Part shown: one piece after another, positions 17,001 through 26,771 of the stretch
Position numbering within the stretch: position 1 is the stretch's first letter
Layout: the number at the start of each line of letters is the position of its first letter
Assembly: GCF_009811415.1 (NCBI RefSeq)
Contig: NZ_BLIG01000049.1
Coordinates: 1 to 52,671, forward strand
DNA length: 52,671 nt
Source: Alteromonas sp. KUL106
GTDB lineage: Bacteria; Pseudomonadota; Gammaproteobacteria; Enterobacterales; Alteromonadaceae
Direction of reading: 5' to 3'
Position numbers and translations under genes: made by a program
Notes under the pieces: generated by a model
What the model saw: only the letters and a program-made list of their open reading frames with translations
What the model was told of the DNA's origin: nothing
Databases searched by the model: none

Positions 17001-19181
17001 ATGGGTGTAATGACGTGGTTAGATGAGTTTTCTTCTGCAACCGATGCAAAGCAAGCCCTGCGTAACAAACAGGCACTGAAGGCTACTACATGCTGCATCA
17101 TGATGGCAGATGCTAATCGTAACATTATTTTTGTAAATGATGCGGTTAAAAAATTATTGAAAGATAACGAGTCGAAACTCAAAGCAATCTTGCCAAATTT
17201 TTCAGCTGATAATTTGGTTGGGCAAAACATAGATCAGTTTCATAAGAATCCATCTCATCAGCGCAATGTGTTGGCTGAACTTAAAACAACCATGGTTTCT
17301 TCTGTCAGCATTGGCGACTTGATATTCAAGCTTACCCTTACGCCACTGTTTGACCAGTCAAACAAAAATATAGGAACGATGGTTGAGTGGGTCGACCAAT
17401 CCGAACTATTAATTAAAACCACTATGTTGAATGTACTTAACAAGGCACAAGCGGTGGTTGAATATAGCGTAGACGGTATCATTCAGAATGCTAACGATAA
17501 GTTTCAAGAAATAACGGGCTACGATCATTCCGACTTGGTCGGAAATCACTATAAAACGTTTTGTACAGCAAGTGAGAAAAAATCTGAAGCATATTCCGAA
17601 TTCTGGAGAGATTTACGTAACGGCAATGAGCAAGAAGGCGAATACTGCGTTGTGAACAGTAACGGAGATGAAATTTGGCTCCAAGCCTCTTTTAACCCTG
17701 TTACAAATGAGGCTGGCAAAGTAATCAGAATAGTGCAATTCGCAAGTGATATCACAGAAGTAAAATTGAAAAACGCCTATTTCGAAGGACAGATAGATGC
17801 GATTAATAAAGCGCAACCAGTCGTTGAGTTTGATATGGGCGGAAAGGTTTTGCATGCCAACGATAACTTTCTTTCTATGATGGGCTACAGCCTGGAAGAA
17901 ATAAAAGGACGTCATCATAGTTTATTTGTCGACGAAGAGTTTAAGCGAAGTATTGAGTACAGCCAGTTGTGGGACCAACTTCAAGACGGAATTTTGGTCA
18001 ACGGCGAATTTAGACGTATGGGTCGAGGATCTAAAGAAGTATGGATCCAAGCCTCATACAACCCCATATTTGACCTATCTAGAAAGCCTTTTAAGGTCGT
18101 TCAGTATGCTGTAGATATCACGGGCAGAAAACAGGCCATCAACGATATCAAAGCCACGATGGGTGAATTAGTTAAGGGTAATTTGGATTGCAAAATAGAA
18201 CATAAATTTGAGGGTGAGTTTGAGGTTCTTGGAAATGCAATAAATCAGTTTGTTGAACAGATGTCTAACACAATTGGGGCAATTTATACTGCCGTTGAGA
18301 CTATCAATACCGCTTCATCAGAAATTGCGACGGGCAATTCAGACCTTTCAAGTAGAACAGAGCAGCAGGCTTCTAGTCTAGAAGAAACGGCCTCAAGTAT
18401 GGAGGAGTTAACCGGTACGGTTAAGCTTAACGCTGAAAACGCGGAGCAAGCTAATGCGCTCGCATCGCAAAGCTGCGGCGTGGCAACTCAAGGCGGCGAG
18501 CTTATCAGCCAAGTCGTTGAAACCATGTCACTCATCAACGAGTCAGCACAAGAGATATCCGACATTATCGGTGTCATTGACGGTATTGCCTTTCAAACAA
18601 ATATTCTGGCGTTGAACGCTGCTGTCGAGGCTGCAAGAGCTGGCGAGCAGGGCCGAGGTTTTGCTGTCGTTGCATCAGAAGTGAGAAGCTTGGCTCAACG
18701 TTCTGCCGAAGCAGCAAAAGAAATCAAAGAGCTAATTTCTAATTCAGTGAGCAAAATAGAGAGTGGAAATACGCTAGTAAGGCAGTCTGGTGAGACGATG
18801 GAAAAGGTTGTGGATTCGATTAAACGGGTAAACGATATCATGACGGAGATCGCGGCTGCTAGTTCAGAACAAGCTTCTGGCATTGAGGAAGTAAGTAAAG
18901 CCATTGTTCAAATGGATGAAATGACCCAGCAGAATGCAGCGCTGGTTGAAGAAGCAGCGGCAGCCGCAGAAAGCCTTCAACATCAGGCTGGAAATTTATC
19001 GCAAAAAGTGTCGATGTTTAGCGTTGCTGAAAGAAACCGAGAAGTGTATTCACCTGCTTTATCATCTGTCAGCCACGATGGAGGTTCAGATGGAAAGTCA
19101 CTTAACCATCTCAATGCGTTAGACAAAAAACATACGCTTAAACCTAGTATTCCCGCATCAAGCGAATGGGAAACGTTTTAA
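17001..19181 (+). CDS. Soluble multi-PAS methyl-accepting chemotaxis protein
   Basis: Cytoplasmic chemoreceptor controlling CheA/CheW. The ATG at 17001 has AGAGG (16988-16992) 8 nt upstream; the longer TTG-started frame adds 15 residues. No membrane segment or signal peptide is seen. Three PAS-like domains are visible: a divergent one at about 25-135, then one starting near NKAQAVVEYSVDG and one near NKAQPVVEFDMGG, each with an NDxFxxxxGY-type core. A HAMP-like linker and the MCP signalling hairpin with the tip GIAFQTNILALNAAVEAARAG follow. The protein ends EWETF, like the CheR/CheB-docking NWETF of E. coli Tar/Tsr. Soluble PAS receptors often sense redox or energy state; the ligand here is unknown. 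Confidence 0.93.
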   Translation: MGVMTWLDEFSSATDAKQALRNKQALKATTCCIMMADANRNIIFVNDAVKKLLKDNESKLKAILPNFSADNLVGQNIDQFHKNPSHQRNVLAELKTTMVSSVSIGDLIFKLTLTPLFDQSNKNIGTMVEWVDQSELLIKTTMLNVLNKAQAVVEYSVDGIIQNANDKFQEITGYDHSDLVGNHYKTFCTASEKKSEAYSEFWRDLRNGNEQEGEYCVVNSNGDEIWLQASFNPVTNEAGKVIRIVQFASDITEVKLKNAYFEGQIDAINKAQPVVEFDMGGKVLHANDNFLSMMGYSLEEIKGRHHSLFVDEEFKRSIEYSQLWDQLQDGILVNGEFRRMGRGSKEVWIQASYNPIFDLSRKPFKVVQYAVDITGRKQAINDIKATMGELVKGNLDCKIEHKFEGEFEVLGNAINQFVEQMSNTIGAIYTAVETINTASSEIATGNSDLSSRTEQQASSLEETASSMEELTGTVKLNAENAEQANALASQSCGVATQGGELISQVVETMSLINESAQEISDIIGVIDGIAFQTNILALNAAVEAARAGEQGRGFAVVASEVRSLAQRSAEAAKEIKELISNSVSKIESGNTLVRQSGETMEKVVDSIKRVNDIMTEIAAASSEQASGIEEVSKAIVQMDEMTQQNAALVEEAAAAAESLQHQAGNLSQKVSMFSVAERNREVYSPALSSVSHDGGSDGKSLNHLNALDKKHTLKPSIPASSEWETF

Positions 19182-19193
19182 TCTAGGAGAAGG

Positions 19194-19226
19194 TCTCAGC
19201 TGACTTAACGTCGGCTGAGATTTTTT
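19194..19226 (+). terminator. Chemoreceptor terminator
   Basis: Eleven-bp stem TCTCAGCTGAC (19194-19204) / GTCGGCTGAGA (19210-19220) with one G-U pair, followed by TTTTTT, 12 bp after the stop. Confidence 0.9.
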
Positions 19227-19367
19227 GTGCTGTATATAAGTTTTCAAGGTAACGTTTTTAACTACCTTTAATATATTAACACTATTAGAGTGTGAGGGAT
19301 TTAGTAGGGTATACTTATTGAGTTAGTCTTAAACTCCATAAACCACGATACACATTAGGTCCTTTTC

Positions 19368-19649
19368 ATGGCAACGGCATCCGCACTTCACATCTTGGTG
19401 AAAACAGAGAAAGAAGCACTTTCTATCTTAGAGCAGCTTAAAAAGGGCAAAGACTTTGCGACGTTAGCGAAGCGTCATTCCAAATGTCCATCGGGTAAGC
19501 GAGGCGGCGACCTTGGTGAATTTCGCCGAGGCCAAATGGTAAAAGCCTTTGACGACGTGGTGTTCAAGAAAGACGTACTAAAAGTACATGGGCCAGTGAA
19601 GACACGCTTCGGTTATCACCTTATAAAAACGCTCTATCGTAGCAATTAA
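19368..19649 (+). CDS. ppiC: Parvulin-type peptidyl-prolyl isomerase
   Basis: Small cytosolic cis-trans prolyl isomerase of 93 residues, a stand-alone parvulin domain. It shows the first histidine in ASALHILVKTEKEA, the SKCPSGKRGGDLGEFRRGQMV core and the second histidine in FGYHLIKTL. The length and lack of a signal match PpiC. It is a single gene converging with the next one. Confidence 0.93.
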   Translation: MATASALHILVKTEKEALSILEQLKKGKDFATLAKRHSKCPSGKRGGDLGEFRRGQMVKAFDDVVFKKDVLKVHGPVKTRFGYHLIKTLYRSN

Positions 19650-19675
19650 TACCGCAGCCACTAAAGCCGAAGTCG

Positions 19676-20431
19676 CTACAGCTGAGGCAAGCCCGGCTCC
19701 CATTTTTCTCCGCATACTGAATTCTTTGTGAATACGGCGTAGGGGCTGTTAGTTTCGTGAAGTGAACTGCGTAGCGCTGCGCCGTGATCTACCGTGATAA
19801 ACGGTGTGTCAGGAGTATTGCCTTGTTCATCCAGCCTAAAATAGTCGCTGGTGTAGCTAGTTAGCATCATGCGTTTGTCGTATCCCATATCGCTAAGGCG
19901 AACTCGGGTAATGGCTTTGAATTTGGCGTTTTGGTCTGAAAGGCCTACGATTTTCTTAAAAAAATAGCCTTTGTCAGATTGCAGCTGAGAAAAGCCATTT
20001 AACGTGCCGATCAAGGTCTTTAAATCTATTGCTTCGCGCTGCAGCATAAAATCGTGATGAATGGCATTGCCATCTTTTCGAAGGCTGTCTTTTGAAGGCG
20101 ATTTACCGGCAGTATAGGCTTGTTCTGCTTCTAATGAAGAAAGGTTCTCTTGCCCATCCTCTGCATAGTGAAACAGTGCGCTTGTATTCATATTTACGTA
20201 GTAGTCACTGATCCCCGCCGGTACCACTTCAAATAGCATAACATCTGGGGTGACGGCGCCTCTTTCTTCGGGTGTTTGCGGGCCTTTTGCTGCGCATTTG
20301 TCAGAAATAAAATAGTAATATTGACCGGCTTCAATGGCGAAGACGGTATCAGAAAGCACTGCGCAGATGGCCAGAAGCATAATCCGAGACGTGAATTGTT
20401 TAAATGCTGTTGCAGCACTGCCTTTTTGCAT
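19676..20431 (-). CDS. Exported protein of unknown function
   Basis: 251 residues with a signal peptide (hydrophobic LLAICAVLSDTVFA, cleavage near residue 32). The mature part has two cysteines far apart (ISDKCAAKG and NSVCGEKWE), which could form a disulfide. No family was recognised. It is transcribed alone, convergent to ppiC, and lies downstream of the fecR gene in the same orientation but 178 bp away, so a functional link to the uptake locus is only possible. Confidence 0.6.
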   Translation of the reverse strand: MQKGSAATAFKQFTSRIMLLAICAVLSDTVFAIEAGQYYYFISDKCAAKGPQTPEERGAVTPDVMLFEVVPAGISDYYVNMNTSALFHYAEDGQENLSSLEAEQAYTAGKSPSKDSLRKDGNAIHHDFMLQREAIDLKTLIGTLNGFSQLQSDKGYFFKKIVGLSDQNAKFKAITRVRLSDMGYDKRMMLTSYTSDYFRLDEQGNTPDTPFITVDHGAALRSSLHETNSPYAVFTKNSVCGEKWEPGLPQL

Positions 20432-20609
20432 ATCAAAGACGCCTTATTGTTTGATGCATTTATCTATACTACCAATGCATGCGGACTGGTATACGGCGTC
20501 ATTGTAAGGGGTAGTGGGTAAAAGCGCGAGTTAAGCTTTAGAACGCGCTTTGAATTCAGGTGACAGCTCAGTCTAAAGCCAACAAGAAATCGAAGACTCC
20601 AGCCCACCG

Positions 20610-21716
20610 TTAACGGGGGCGAAGGACAATAGTGTCGCTAGAGTAGTCTGAAGATATCTGTAGATTGTCAGCAAGGGCGGCTATAAGCGCGTCTACATCA
20701 TTGGTATTGAATAGCCCCGCCACTTGCATATTGGCAAGCGTAGCATCACCTAAAACAACAGTTTTATCCGTATATCGGCTGACCTCTTCAATCACGTCAA
20801 TTAATGGCTCGCCGCGAAATACAATCTTGCCTTCCCGCCAGCTCAAGTCATTCGCAATATCTTCATCTGATACGGTTTCAACGGTGCTGTTAGGTAAAGA
20901 TAGAAGCGACTTTTCACCTTGAACTAACGTCAGTGGTTGAGCCTGCGCTTTAATAATTGGATCAATAATGCTTTCGCCATTCGCTTTGTTAAGTGTATAG
21001 CTGGCGACTTCTACAACGCCTTCGGTAACGACCAATTCAAGGTCACCACGATGATATTGCACATTAAATGCAGTACCAACCGCCTGTATAGCTTTACCTG
21101 CTGCAAGTACATTGAGCGGGCGTGATTTGTCTTTCGCCACTTCGATATGAAGCTCACCTTTGACAAGCTGAATAACCCGTGAAGTCTCAGTAAAGGCAAT
21201 GTTCACTTGAGAGTTGGTGTTTAGCCATAGTGTACTGCCGTCCTCTAAGCTAATACTCTTGTGCTCGCCCGCTTTGGTCGACGCTTGTAATGAATAGTTT
21301 GCCACTTGGGTAGCCGGTATTTTTTGGCTAGAAACTGAAAATAAATCGATGCCTTGGTAGCTTAAAAAACCCACCATCAAAAATGAGGCTGCAATGGCCA
21401 GAGGGCGCTTCCAAGTCACGGTGCTGTTTGTTTTGTGTTTGGCGTTAGGCTCAGGTGTATGGGGTACGATATCAGCCAGTTCACTAAGCACCGACATCTT
21501 GTCCCACAACGCTACCATCTCTAGGAAAGTGTCTCGATGCAATGGCGTTGCAAGCCATTTTTTCAGCGCTTTCATTTCTTCGTCATCAAGCCCCTCGTCT
21601 AGCTTCACAAGCCATTCGCTAGCGACATCAAGCACACGCTCGTCGCTGTTAAACTGAACAACGTTGCTTTGGGTGTCTGATTTGTCGGTTTTAGTTTCGT
21701 TTTTCGAGCTATTCAT
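20610..21716 (-). CDS. FecR-type anti-sigma/sigma-regulator
   Basis: Inner-membrane signal relay between a TonB-dependent transducer and an ECF sigma factor. The 368 residues contain an N-terminal cytoplasmic DUF4880-like segment (about 30-75), one membrane helix (LAIAASFLMVGFLSY, near 105-120), the periplasmic FecR domain beginning around KAGEHKSISLEDGSTLWLN, and a C-terminal STN-like DUF4974 module. Its start overlaps the end of the sigma-factor gene by 8 nt. With the divergent STN-bearing receptor this makes a complete cell-surface signalling trio. Confidence 0.9.
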   Translation of the reverse strand: MNSSKNETKTDKSDTQSNVVQFNSDERVLDVASEWLVKLDEGLDDEEMKALKKWLATPLHRDTFLEMVALWDKMSVLSELADIVPHTPEPNAKHKTNSTVTWKRPLAIAASFLMVGFLSYQGIDLFSVSSQKIPATQVANYSLQASTKAGEHKSISLEDGSTLWLNTNSQVNIAFTETSRVIQLVKGELHIEVAKDKSRPLNVLAAGKAIQAVGTAFNVQYHRGDLELVVTEGVVEVASYTLNKANGESIIDPIIKAQAQPLTLVQGEKSLLSLPNSTVETVSDEDIANDLSWREGKIVFRGEPLIDVIEEVSRYTDKTVVLGDATLANMQVAGLFNTNDVDALIAALADNLQISSDYSSDTIVLRPR

Positions 21717-22299
21717 GGGCGTCTCTCTTTACATCCGCCGTACTGTGTTGCCCACCACTTTGATAAACATTCGACCGTGTATGCGACGTCGTTTGTCGTC
21801 GCATAAACAAAGTGCATCTTTTTATACCTTCCGCAATATGCTTTTCCACGGTTTTTTCGCTTATCTCTAATTCTTGGGCAATCTCTTTAAGAGAGTAGCC
21901 ATACACTTTCTTTAACACAAATGCGCGCCTGCATTGTTTGGGAAGGGCGCGCACTGCGTCACAAAACAACTTAAACTCTTGCTGGGTAGCGTTGTTATGA
22001 AATGTCTCGTCTTCAACACCGCTAATTGCGCTTTCCAGCGCTGCCGCAACTTCAACGCTGTCGTCTACCATGCGTGTTTCTGCACGCTTTAAATGGTCGT
22101 AAGCTAAGTTTTTTGCGGTTCTAAATAAAAACGACTTGGGCTCTTTAATATGCTCAGTAGTTTTCGCCTGACACAGGCGCACATACGTATCCTGCAGTAT
22201 GTCATCTACTTCTTTAGGCGGCACTAGACGCGAGAGCATTTTGGCCATCGAGCCGCGCGCCGACATATAGGCATTATGTATGGCTGTTTCTATGGGCAT
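21709..22299 (-). CDS. FecI-type ECF sigma-70 factor
   Basis: 196 residues with sigma region 2 (VDDILQDTYVRLCQAK and FLFRTAKNLAYDHLKR) and sigma region 4 HTH (ALPKQCRRAFVLKKVYGYSLKEIA), and no other domain. Such factors activate the linked receptor genes once FecR passes on the outer-membrane signal. The gene overlaps fecR by 8 nt and is divergent from the receptor at 22511. A -35 GGAAA-like target was not identified with confidence. Confidence 0.93.
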   Translation of the reverse strand: MPIETAIHNAYMSARGSMAKMLSRLVPPKEVDDILQDTYVRLCQAKTTEHIKEPKSFLFRTAKNLAYDHLKRAETRMVDDSVEVAAALESAISGVEDETFHNNATQQEFKLFCDAVRALPKQCRRAFVLKKVYGYSLKEIAQELEISEKTVEKHIAEGIKRCTLFMRRQTTSHTRSNVYQSGGQHSTADVKRDAHE

Positions 22300-22404
22300 A
22301 TTTTTATTTTTTTTCGTTGTTACTTACTAAGACGACAGCCACATTATTTTCCCCCAGTATTTTCATCATTATCGCTAAAAAAATAAATTTGTTAATAGGT
22401 TGTA

Positions 22405-22410
22405 TATAAT
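22405..22410 (+). promoter_or_regulatory. Candidate -10 for the STN-type receptor gene
   Basis: TATAAT within TTGTATATAATGCG, about 100 bp before the receptor start in the 211-bp divergent gap. No good -35 element was found at normal spacing, so an activator or extended -10 may be needed. Confidence 0.3.
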
Positions 22411-22510
22411 GCGTCGCTGGTTTACAACATCAGCAATCAACACAATGCAGAATGACGCGGGGTATCACAAACTTCCCCACAAATCATAATAACAATAGCG
22501 TAAATCAAAT

Positions 22511-25500
22511 ATGCCTGTGGCAAATAACCCATTCGACACACTACCCCAGCTGCCTTTTAAGCCTAAAGCTTTAACGGTTGCGCTGTGTATGGTGTCGTTA
22601 GGCGCAAGCCATACTGCTATTGCTCAATCAGTGCTTTCTCACCAACAAGCTGAAGTAATTACTCAAAATAAGTCGCCGCTTCCAGCGATAAATTTCATTA
22701 TTCCCGCACAAAGCGCTGATGAGGCAATCATTGCGTTTGCTAATCAGGCCGAGCTGACGGTTGTCTTTCCCTTCAATAAAGTCAGACATGTCATTGCAAA
22801 CGAAGTAAGTGGTAACTATACGCCGCAGGAAGCAATAGAAAGGCTTTTAGCTGGAACAGGTCTGAGTGCTGATATTGTTGATAACACCCGAATAAAAATA
22901 GTGCCTGCTAGCGATAGTGACGAAAAGAGTCACTTACTTGGCCGCCTTTTTAACGCCATTACCGCGCAAGACGATAGCATGGTGACTGTACCTGACGAGC
23001 AAGGTAGCTATGATATCGAATACATTGAAGTAAGAGGCTTGAGAGCGCGCGTCGCTCAATCGGTGGGGATTAAACGCAACGCGAACGTTATCATTGATAC
23101 TATCCAGTCGGTGGATATGGGTAAGTTCCCCGACCAAAACCTCGCAGAAGCGCTGCAGCGAGTGTCTGGTGTATCTATCGACCGCGCAGAAGGAGAAGGG
23201 CAACTTGTGACGGTGAGGGGCTTTGGGCCTGAATTTAATCGGGTTTTATTAAACGGCAGGCCCATGGCAACCGATAAACTCGGGCGCGAATTCAGCTTTG
23301 ATACACTGGCTTCTGAGATTGTCAGTAGTGTAACCGTGCACAAACAAAGCCAGGCGACCATGCAGTCAGGTGGCATTGGCGCTACGATTGATGTTCAAAC
23401 TGCTAAACCTTTGTCCTTCAAGGGAATGCGGGCGGCTGGCAACGTTAAAATGCAGTACGATACCAACTCGCAACAATACGCGCCTTCAACGTCGGCTATG
23501 TTCAGCAACACCTATTTAAATAACGCGCTTGGCATTCTAGCCGCTTTTACTCAGCACAAGCGCCAAGCGCGGTTAGAAGAAGCGCAAATCGATGGCTGGT
23601 TAGTAAATACTAACGTACCTGAAAGTGAGCTTTCTGATGACGTTCCTACGCTATACGTTCCTAGAAATTACGATCAAAGAGTGCGTTTTGACGATAGAAC
23701 CCGTACGGGGTCTGCGCTCGTTTTACAGTATCGACCCAATAACAAGCTAGAGTTTACTGCCGACTATTTGGGGTCGACGTTCGATGTGGAGACCTCGGCA
23801 ACCTCAATGGGGCATTGGTTCACGTCAAGTAACCTTGAAGATGTTACGGTGGATAAAAACGGTACAGCGGTGTCTTTTTCACAAAACAGCGGGCATGCCA
23901 CCGACTTTCACGCGCGCACTTTTAACCGTTCATCGACCTTAAAAAGCTTCGGTTTTGCAGCAAACTATATCGCAAGCGATATCGTAATTGTTGATGCTGA
24001 TCTGTCTTATTCAATGGCTAATGTGGATGACAATAACGGAGAGGGCAATTCTCTCTCGCTTATCGGCTATTTAAATCGCTCTTCATTCGACCACACTCAG
24101 TCAAACATATTGCCGGCTATATCGGGCTTTGAACAAGCCAACCCTCGTCAAGTTAACGCTTTGGGTGAGCCAGTGGGGGTATCCCATTACTTAGACCCAG
24201 CTAACGGCCGTTCCCACGTTATGCTGCGCAGAGGATGGAGTGTTGACGACGATATAGGACAAGCAAAAATCAATGTAAGCGTGCTTGGCGACGATAACTG
24301 GTTTAGCAAAATTGACGTTGGCGGGGCACTCACTCAACGCGAAAAAGCCAATGAAAGAAGAGACAATGAAGCAGACGCAAGACACTGCACTTTTTGTGGT
24401 TATTTCGACGCACCGGATATTCCCGATAGCTTCCAAACCATATTTGACGCAGGCGACGATTTTCTTGGGTCGATCAGCGGGCATGAAAACATTCCTCATC
24501 AGTGGTTGCGTCACGACGGCGATGCGTTATTCAATTATTTAGAAAACGTTGGAAAGGTCAGCTTAGCTGCTGAAACACGAGGGAGCTCTTTCGCGGTTAA
24601 AGAAACGGTGTACGCAGGGTATGTTCAAGCCACTTTTGAAAAAGATTACGCGCCTTGGTTTATCGATGTGCATGCCGGGCTACGCGCTGAGTATACTGAC
24701 GTAAAAGTAAGTGGTGTCGATGAACAGTTATCGGCGTTAGTCATTTTAGATCAAACCGAACTGGGGCAAGAGTTTGGTGCATCGGTAAGCATTGATGAAT
24801 CGTCAGACTATACCAATGTTTTACCGAGCGTGAGCTTTAAAGCCAGTTGGCTAGATAGCTGGGTATTTCGAGCCGCTTATAATCATAGTATTACCCGCCC
24901 AACTTTAGAACAGATGGCACCGGGTGTAACCTACACCACCACGCGACAAGGTGGCGATTTACGCGCGCGTATTGGCAATGCTCAGCTATTGCCCTTTGAG
25001 GCAAAAAACTTTGACTTGGCCGTTGAGCATTACTACCAAGAAAATAGCTATCTATCGGCAGGTTACTTTAGAAAAACGGTAGATAATTTCATTGTTAACG
25101 AAAGCAGTACGCAGTCCTTTAATAACGTAACCGACCCCAGTACTGGCACAAATCCAAATGCGGTTGACGATGCTGATGCGTTAGCGCAGTTTTCCGTAAT
25201 ATCTCCTAGCAACGGTGAGTCTGCAACGGTTGAAGGAGTAGAAATAGCAGTGCAGCATTTGTTTGGCGAGTCAGGGTGGGGAATTCAGGCCAATGCGAGC
25301 TTTGTAGACAGTAACGCTGAATTAGACACTGCCAATATTCGCTCAACCTTTGCACTTACGGGGTTGTCTGGGGCAAAAAATTTGGTGCTTTTTTATGAAA
25401 GAGACGCACTGCAGTGGCGAGTGGCTTGGAACCAGCGAGAGGGTTTTTTGCAATCACTCAATCAAACACAAAGCACCGAACCTACCTTTGTGAGCCCTTA

Positions 25501-25675
25501 TAAGCAGTGGGATATGAGCCTTTCATATCAGTTTAGCCCCCAAGTTTCCCTGTTCTTTGAGGGCATAAATATTACTAACGAAACCGTGCACAAGCGCGGG
25601 CGATTCGATAACCACCTATTGCTTGTACAGGACGCAGGAGCCCGTTACGCTTTGGGAGTTAATATTACCTATTAA
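22511..25675 (+). CDS. TonB-dependent outer-membrane receptor with STN signalling domain
   Basis: Energy-dependent importer and signal transducer of 1054 residues. A signal peptide ends at ASHTAIAQ (about 39). An STN domain (about 55-115, QSADEAIIAFANQAELTVVF) would contact the FecR protein. The plug begins near VDMGKFPDQNLAEALQRVSG, with VTVRGFGPEFNRVLLNGR, and is followed by a 22-strand barrel ending in an aromatic-terminated strand (ALGVNITY). The extracellular part contains HCTFCGY, a CxxC pair shared with the paralogous receptor at 29173-32079. It is divergent from fecI/fecR. The substrate cannot be told from sequence. Confidence 0.93.
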   Translation: MPVANNPFDTLPQLPFKPKALTVALCMVSLGASHTAIAQSVLSHQQAEVITQNKSPLPAINFIIPAQSADEAIIAFANQAELTVVFPFNKVRHVIANEVSGNYTPQEAIERLLAGTGLSADIVDNTRIKIVPASDSDEKSHLLGRLFNAITAQDDSMVTVPDEQGSYDIEYIEVRGLRARVAQSVGIKRNANVIIDTIQSVDMGKFPDQNLAEALQRVSGVSIDRAEGEGQLVTVRGFGPEFNRVLLNGRPMATDKLGREFSFDTLASEIVSSVTVHKQSQATMQSGGIGATIDVQTAKPLSFKGMRAAGNVKMQYDTNSQQYAPSTSAMFSNTYLNNALGILAAFTQHKRQARLEEAQIDGWLVNTNVPESELSDDVPTLYVPRNYDQRVRFDDRTRTGSALVLQYRPNNKLEFTADYLGSTFDVETSATSMGHWFTSSNLEDVTVDKNGTAVSFSQNSGHATDFHARTFNRSSTLKSFGFAANYIASDIVIVDADLSYSMANVDDNNGEGNSLSLIGYLNRSSFDHTQSNILPAISGFEQANPRQVNALGEPVGVSHYLDPANGRSHVMLRRGWSVDDDIGQAKINVSVLGDDNWFSKIDVGGALTQREKANERRDNEADARHCTFCGYFDAPDIPDSFQTIFDAGDDFLGSISGHENIPHQWLRHDGDALFNYLENVGKVSLAAETRGSSFAVKETVYAGYVQATFEKDYAPWFIDVHAGLRAEYTDVKVSGVDEQLSALVILDQTELGQEFGASVSIDESSDYTNVLPSVSFKASWLDSWVFRAAYNHSITRPTLEQMAPGVTYTTTRQGGDLRARIGNAQLLPFEAKNFDLAVEHYYQENSYLSAGYFRKTVDNFIVNESSTQSFNNVTDPSTGTNPNAVDDADALAQFSVISPSNGESATVEGVEIAVQHLFGESGWGIQANASFVDSNAELDTANIRSTFALTGLSGAKNLVLFYERDALQWRVAWNQREGFLQSLNQTQSTEPTFVSPYKQWDMSLSYQFSPQVSLFFEGINITNETVHKRGRFDNHLLLVQDAGARYALGVNITY

Positions 25676-25714
25676 TTGCCGTTTCAGCGTTTGTTTTAGA
25701 GTGCACGCTGTGTT

Positions 25715-25897
25715 CTACGACTTCGGCGTGTTCTGTTCCAATGCTTCTATCTCTTTCCATAGCTGTTCAGATTGAGCGGTTAGCAATGAATAAGTTTTAA
25801 TATCGCCGTTTCTCTGGGCATGCATGGCTTTTTCGAGCAAAGCATCATATTGCTTACGCAGTTTTTTCGTGGGATTACTTTTAAATAGTCCAAACAT
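25715..25897 (-). CDS. Small DUF6435 family protein
   Basis: 60 residues beginning MFGLFKSNPTKKLRKQYDALLEKAM. It is charged and helical, with no membrane segment, and matches the short DUF6435 family common in marine gammaproteobacteria. Function unknown. It is convergent to the receptor gene, with only 39 bp between the stops. Confidence 0.8.
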   Translation of the reverse strand: MFGLFKSNPTKKLRKQYDALLEKAMHAQRNGDIKTYSLLTAQSEQLWKEIEALEQNTPKS

Positions 25898-26069
25898 GGT
25901 GATTATCCAAAATGGTGAGGTAGCGAGGAAACGGTTGAATCCAAATTTTCGATCACCTTTTTGTGTGAATAAACCTTCATGATTACTTACTTGAAAGCAA
26001 ATAAACTACCACGACACTAAGCGATCAACAGTGCTGAAGAAATGACGGTATATGTAAAAGAAAGCTCGG

Positions 26070-26771
26070 TCAAAAGACGATACTGGCATTTGCTGTGAGT
26101 CTGCTTTTTTTTGCATCAACTGAATTTGAAATATCGTTAGGTAAACAGCCGCTGTGCAGCAAGTTGGCAGGGTATAACAGGGCGCGATTAAATTTAGGCT
26201 CGATGCGAGCAATTTGCGTGAACATGGAAGTATCACCGTTAATGTATGCTTTTGGTGGTAACCCTACGCTGGTGGCCTGACGTTTTAAGGTTTTAAAATA
26301 AATTTCGTACTGCGCTGCGTTAACCCGTTCTAACCCCGTTTCGATATGTCGATAGAAAGCAGTGCCGCCTAGCGGCTCGCTAAAGAGATAGTGCACCCAT
26401 GCCCACTCATTATTCTTTTGCGTATCGATATGCGGAATACATTGAATGGGCGACAAACTTTTCGGAGCTTGATTTGCAATGGAAAGTTGCACTAGCGGTA
26501 TTTGAAGCGTCTTGTCCACGCCAAAATTTAGTAGGTCATTGTGGGTAGCAAGTTGGCTGAATAGTTGTGTAAGTGAGGTATGCAGGTGTGCGACATAATC
26601 CCGGGGCGCGTGACTCCTCACCCCGGGATAAAAATCGCCATCTTGTTTTGTAAATGGATGGTGTTGCGCAATCGTTTCTACCAGACTCAGCGGGTCTGGT
26701 ATGAAATCATCGATAACAACAATCGGGGTGGCTTGCTCACCCACCTTAATTAATTCGTAGTTTGAAACCAT
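26070..26771 (-). CDS. DUF6445 family protein, 2-oxoglutarate/Fe(II)-oxygenase-like pattern
   Basis: 233 residues, cytosolic. It resembles DUF6445 proteins found beside SapC and tryptophan-halogenase genes. It carries the iron-site pattern HxD...H: His114-Ile-Asp116 in CIPHIDTQ and His206 in NLLHSG, with GGTAFYRH between, as in Fe(II)/2-oxoglutarate dioxygenases of the prolyl-hydroxylase type. The activity is inferred, not shown. The gene overlaps sapC by 22 nt and ends the receptor-halogenase-SapC run. Confidence 0.7.
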   Translation of the reverse strand: MVSNYELIKVGEQATPIVVIDDFIPDPLSLVETIAQHHPFTKQDGDFYPGVRSHAPRDYVAHLHTSLTQLFSQLATHNDLLNFGVDKTLQIPLVQLSIANQAPKSLSPIQCIPHIDTQKNNEWAWVHYLFSEPLGGTAFYRHIETGLERVNAAQYEIYFKTLKRQATSVGLPPKAYINGDTSMFTQIARIEPKFNRALLYPANLLHSGCLPNDISNSVDAKKSRLTANASIVF

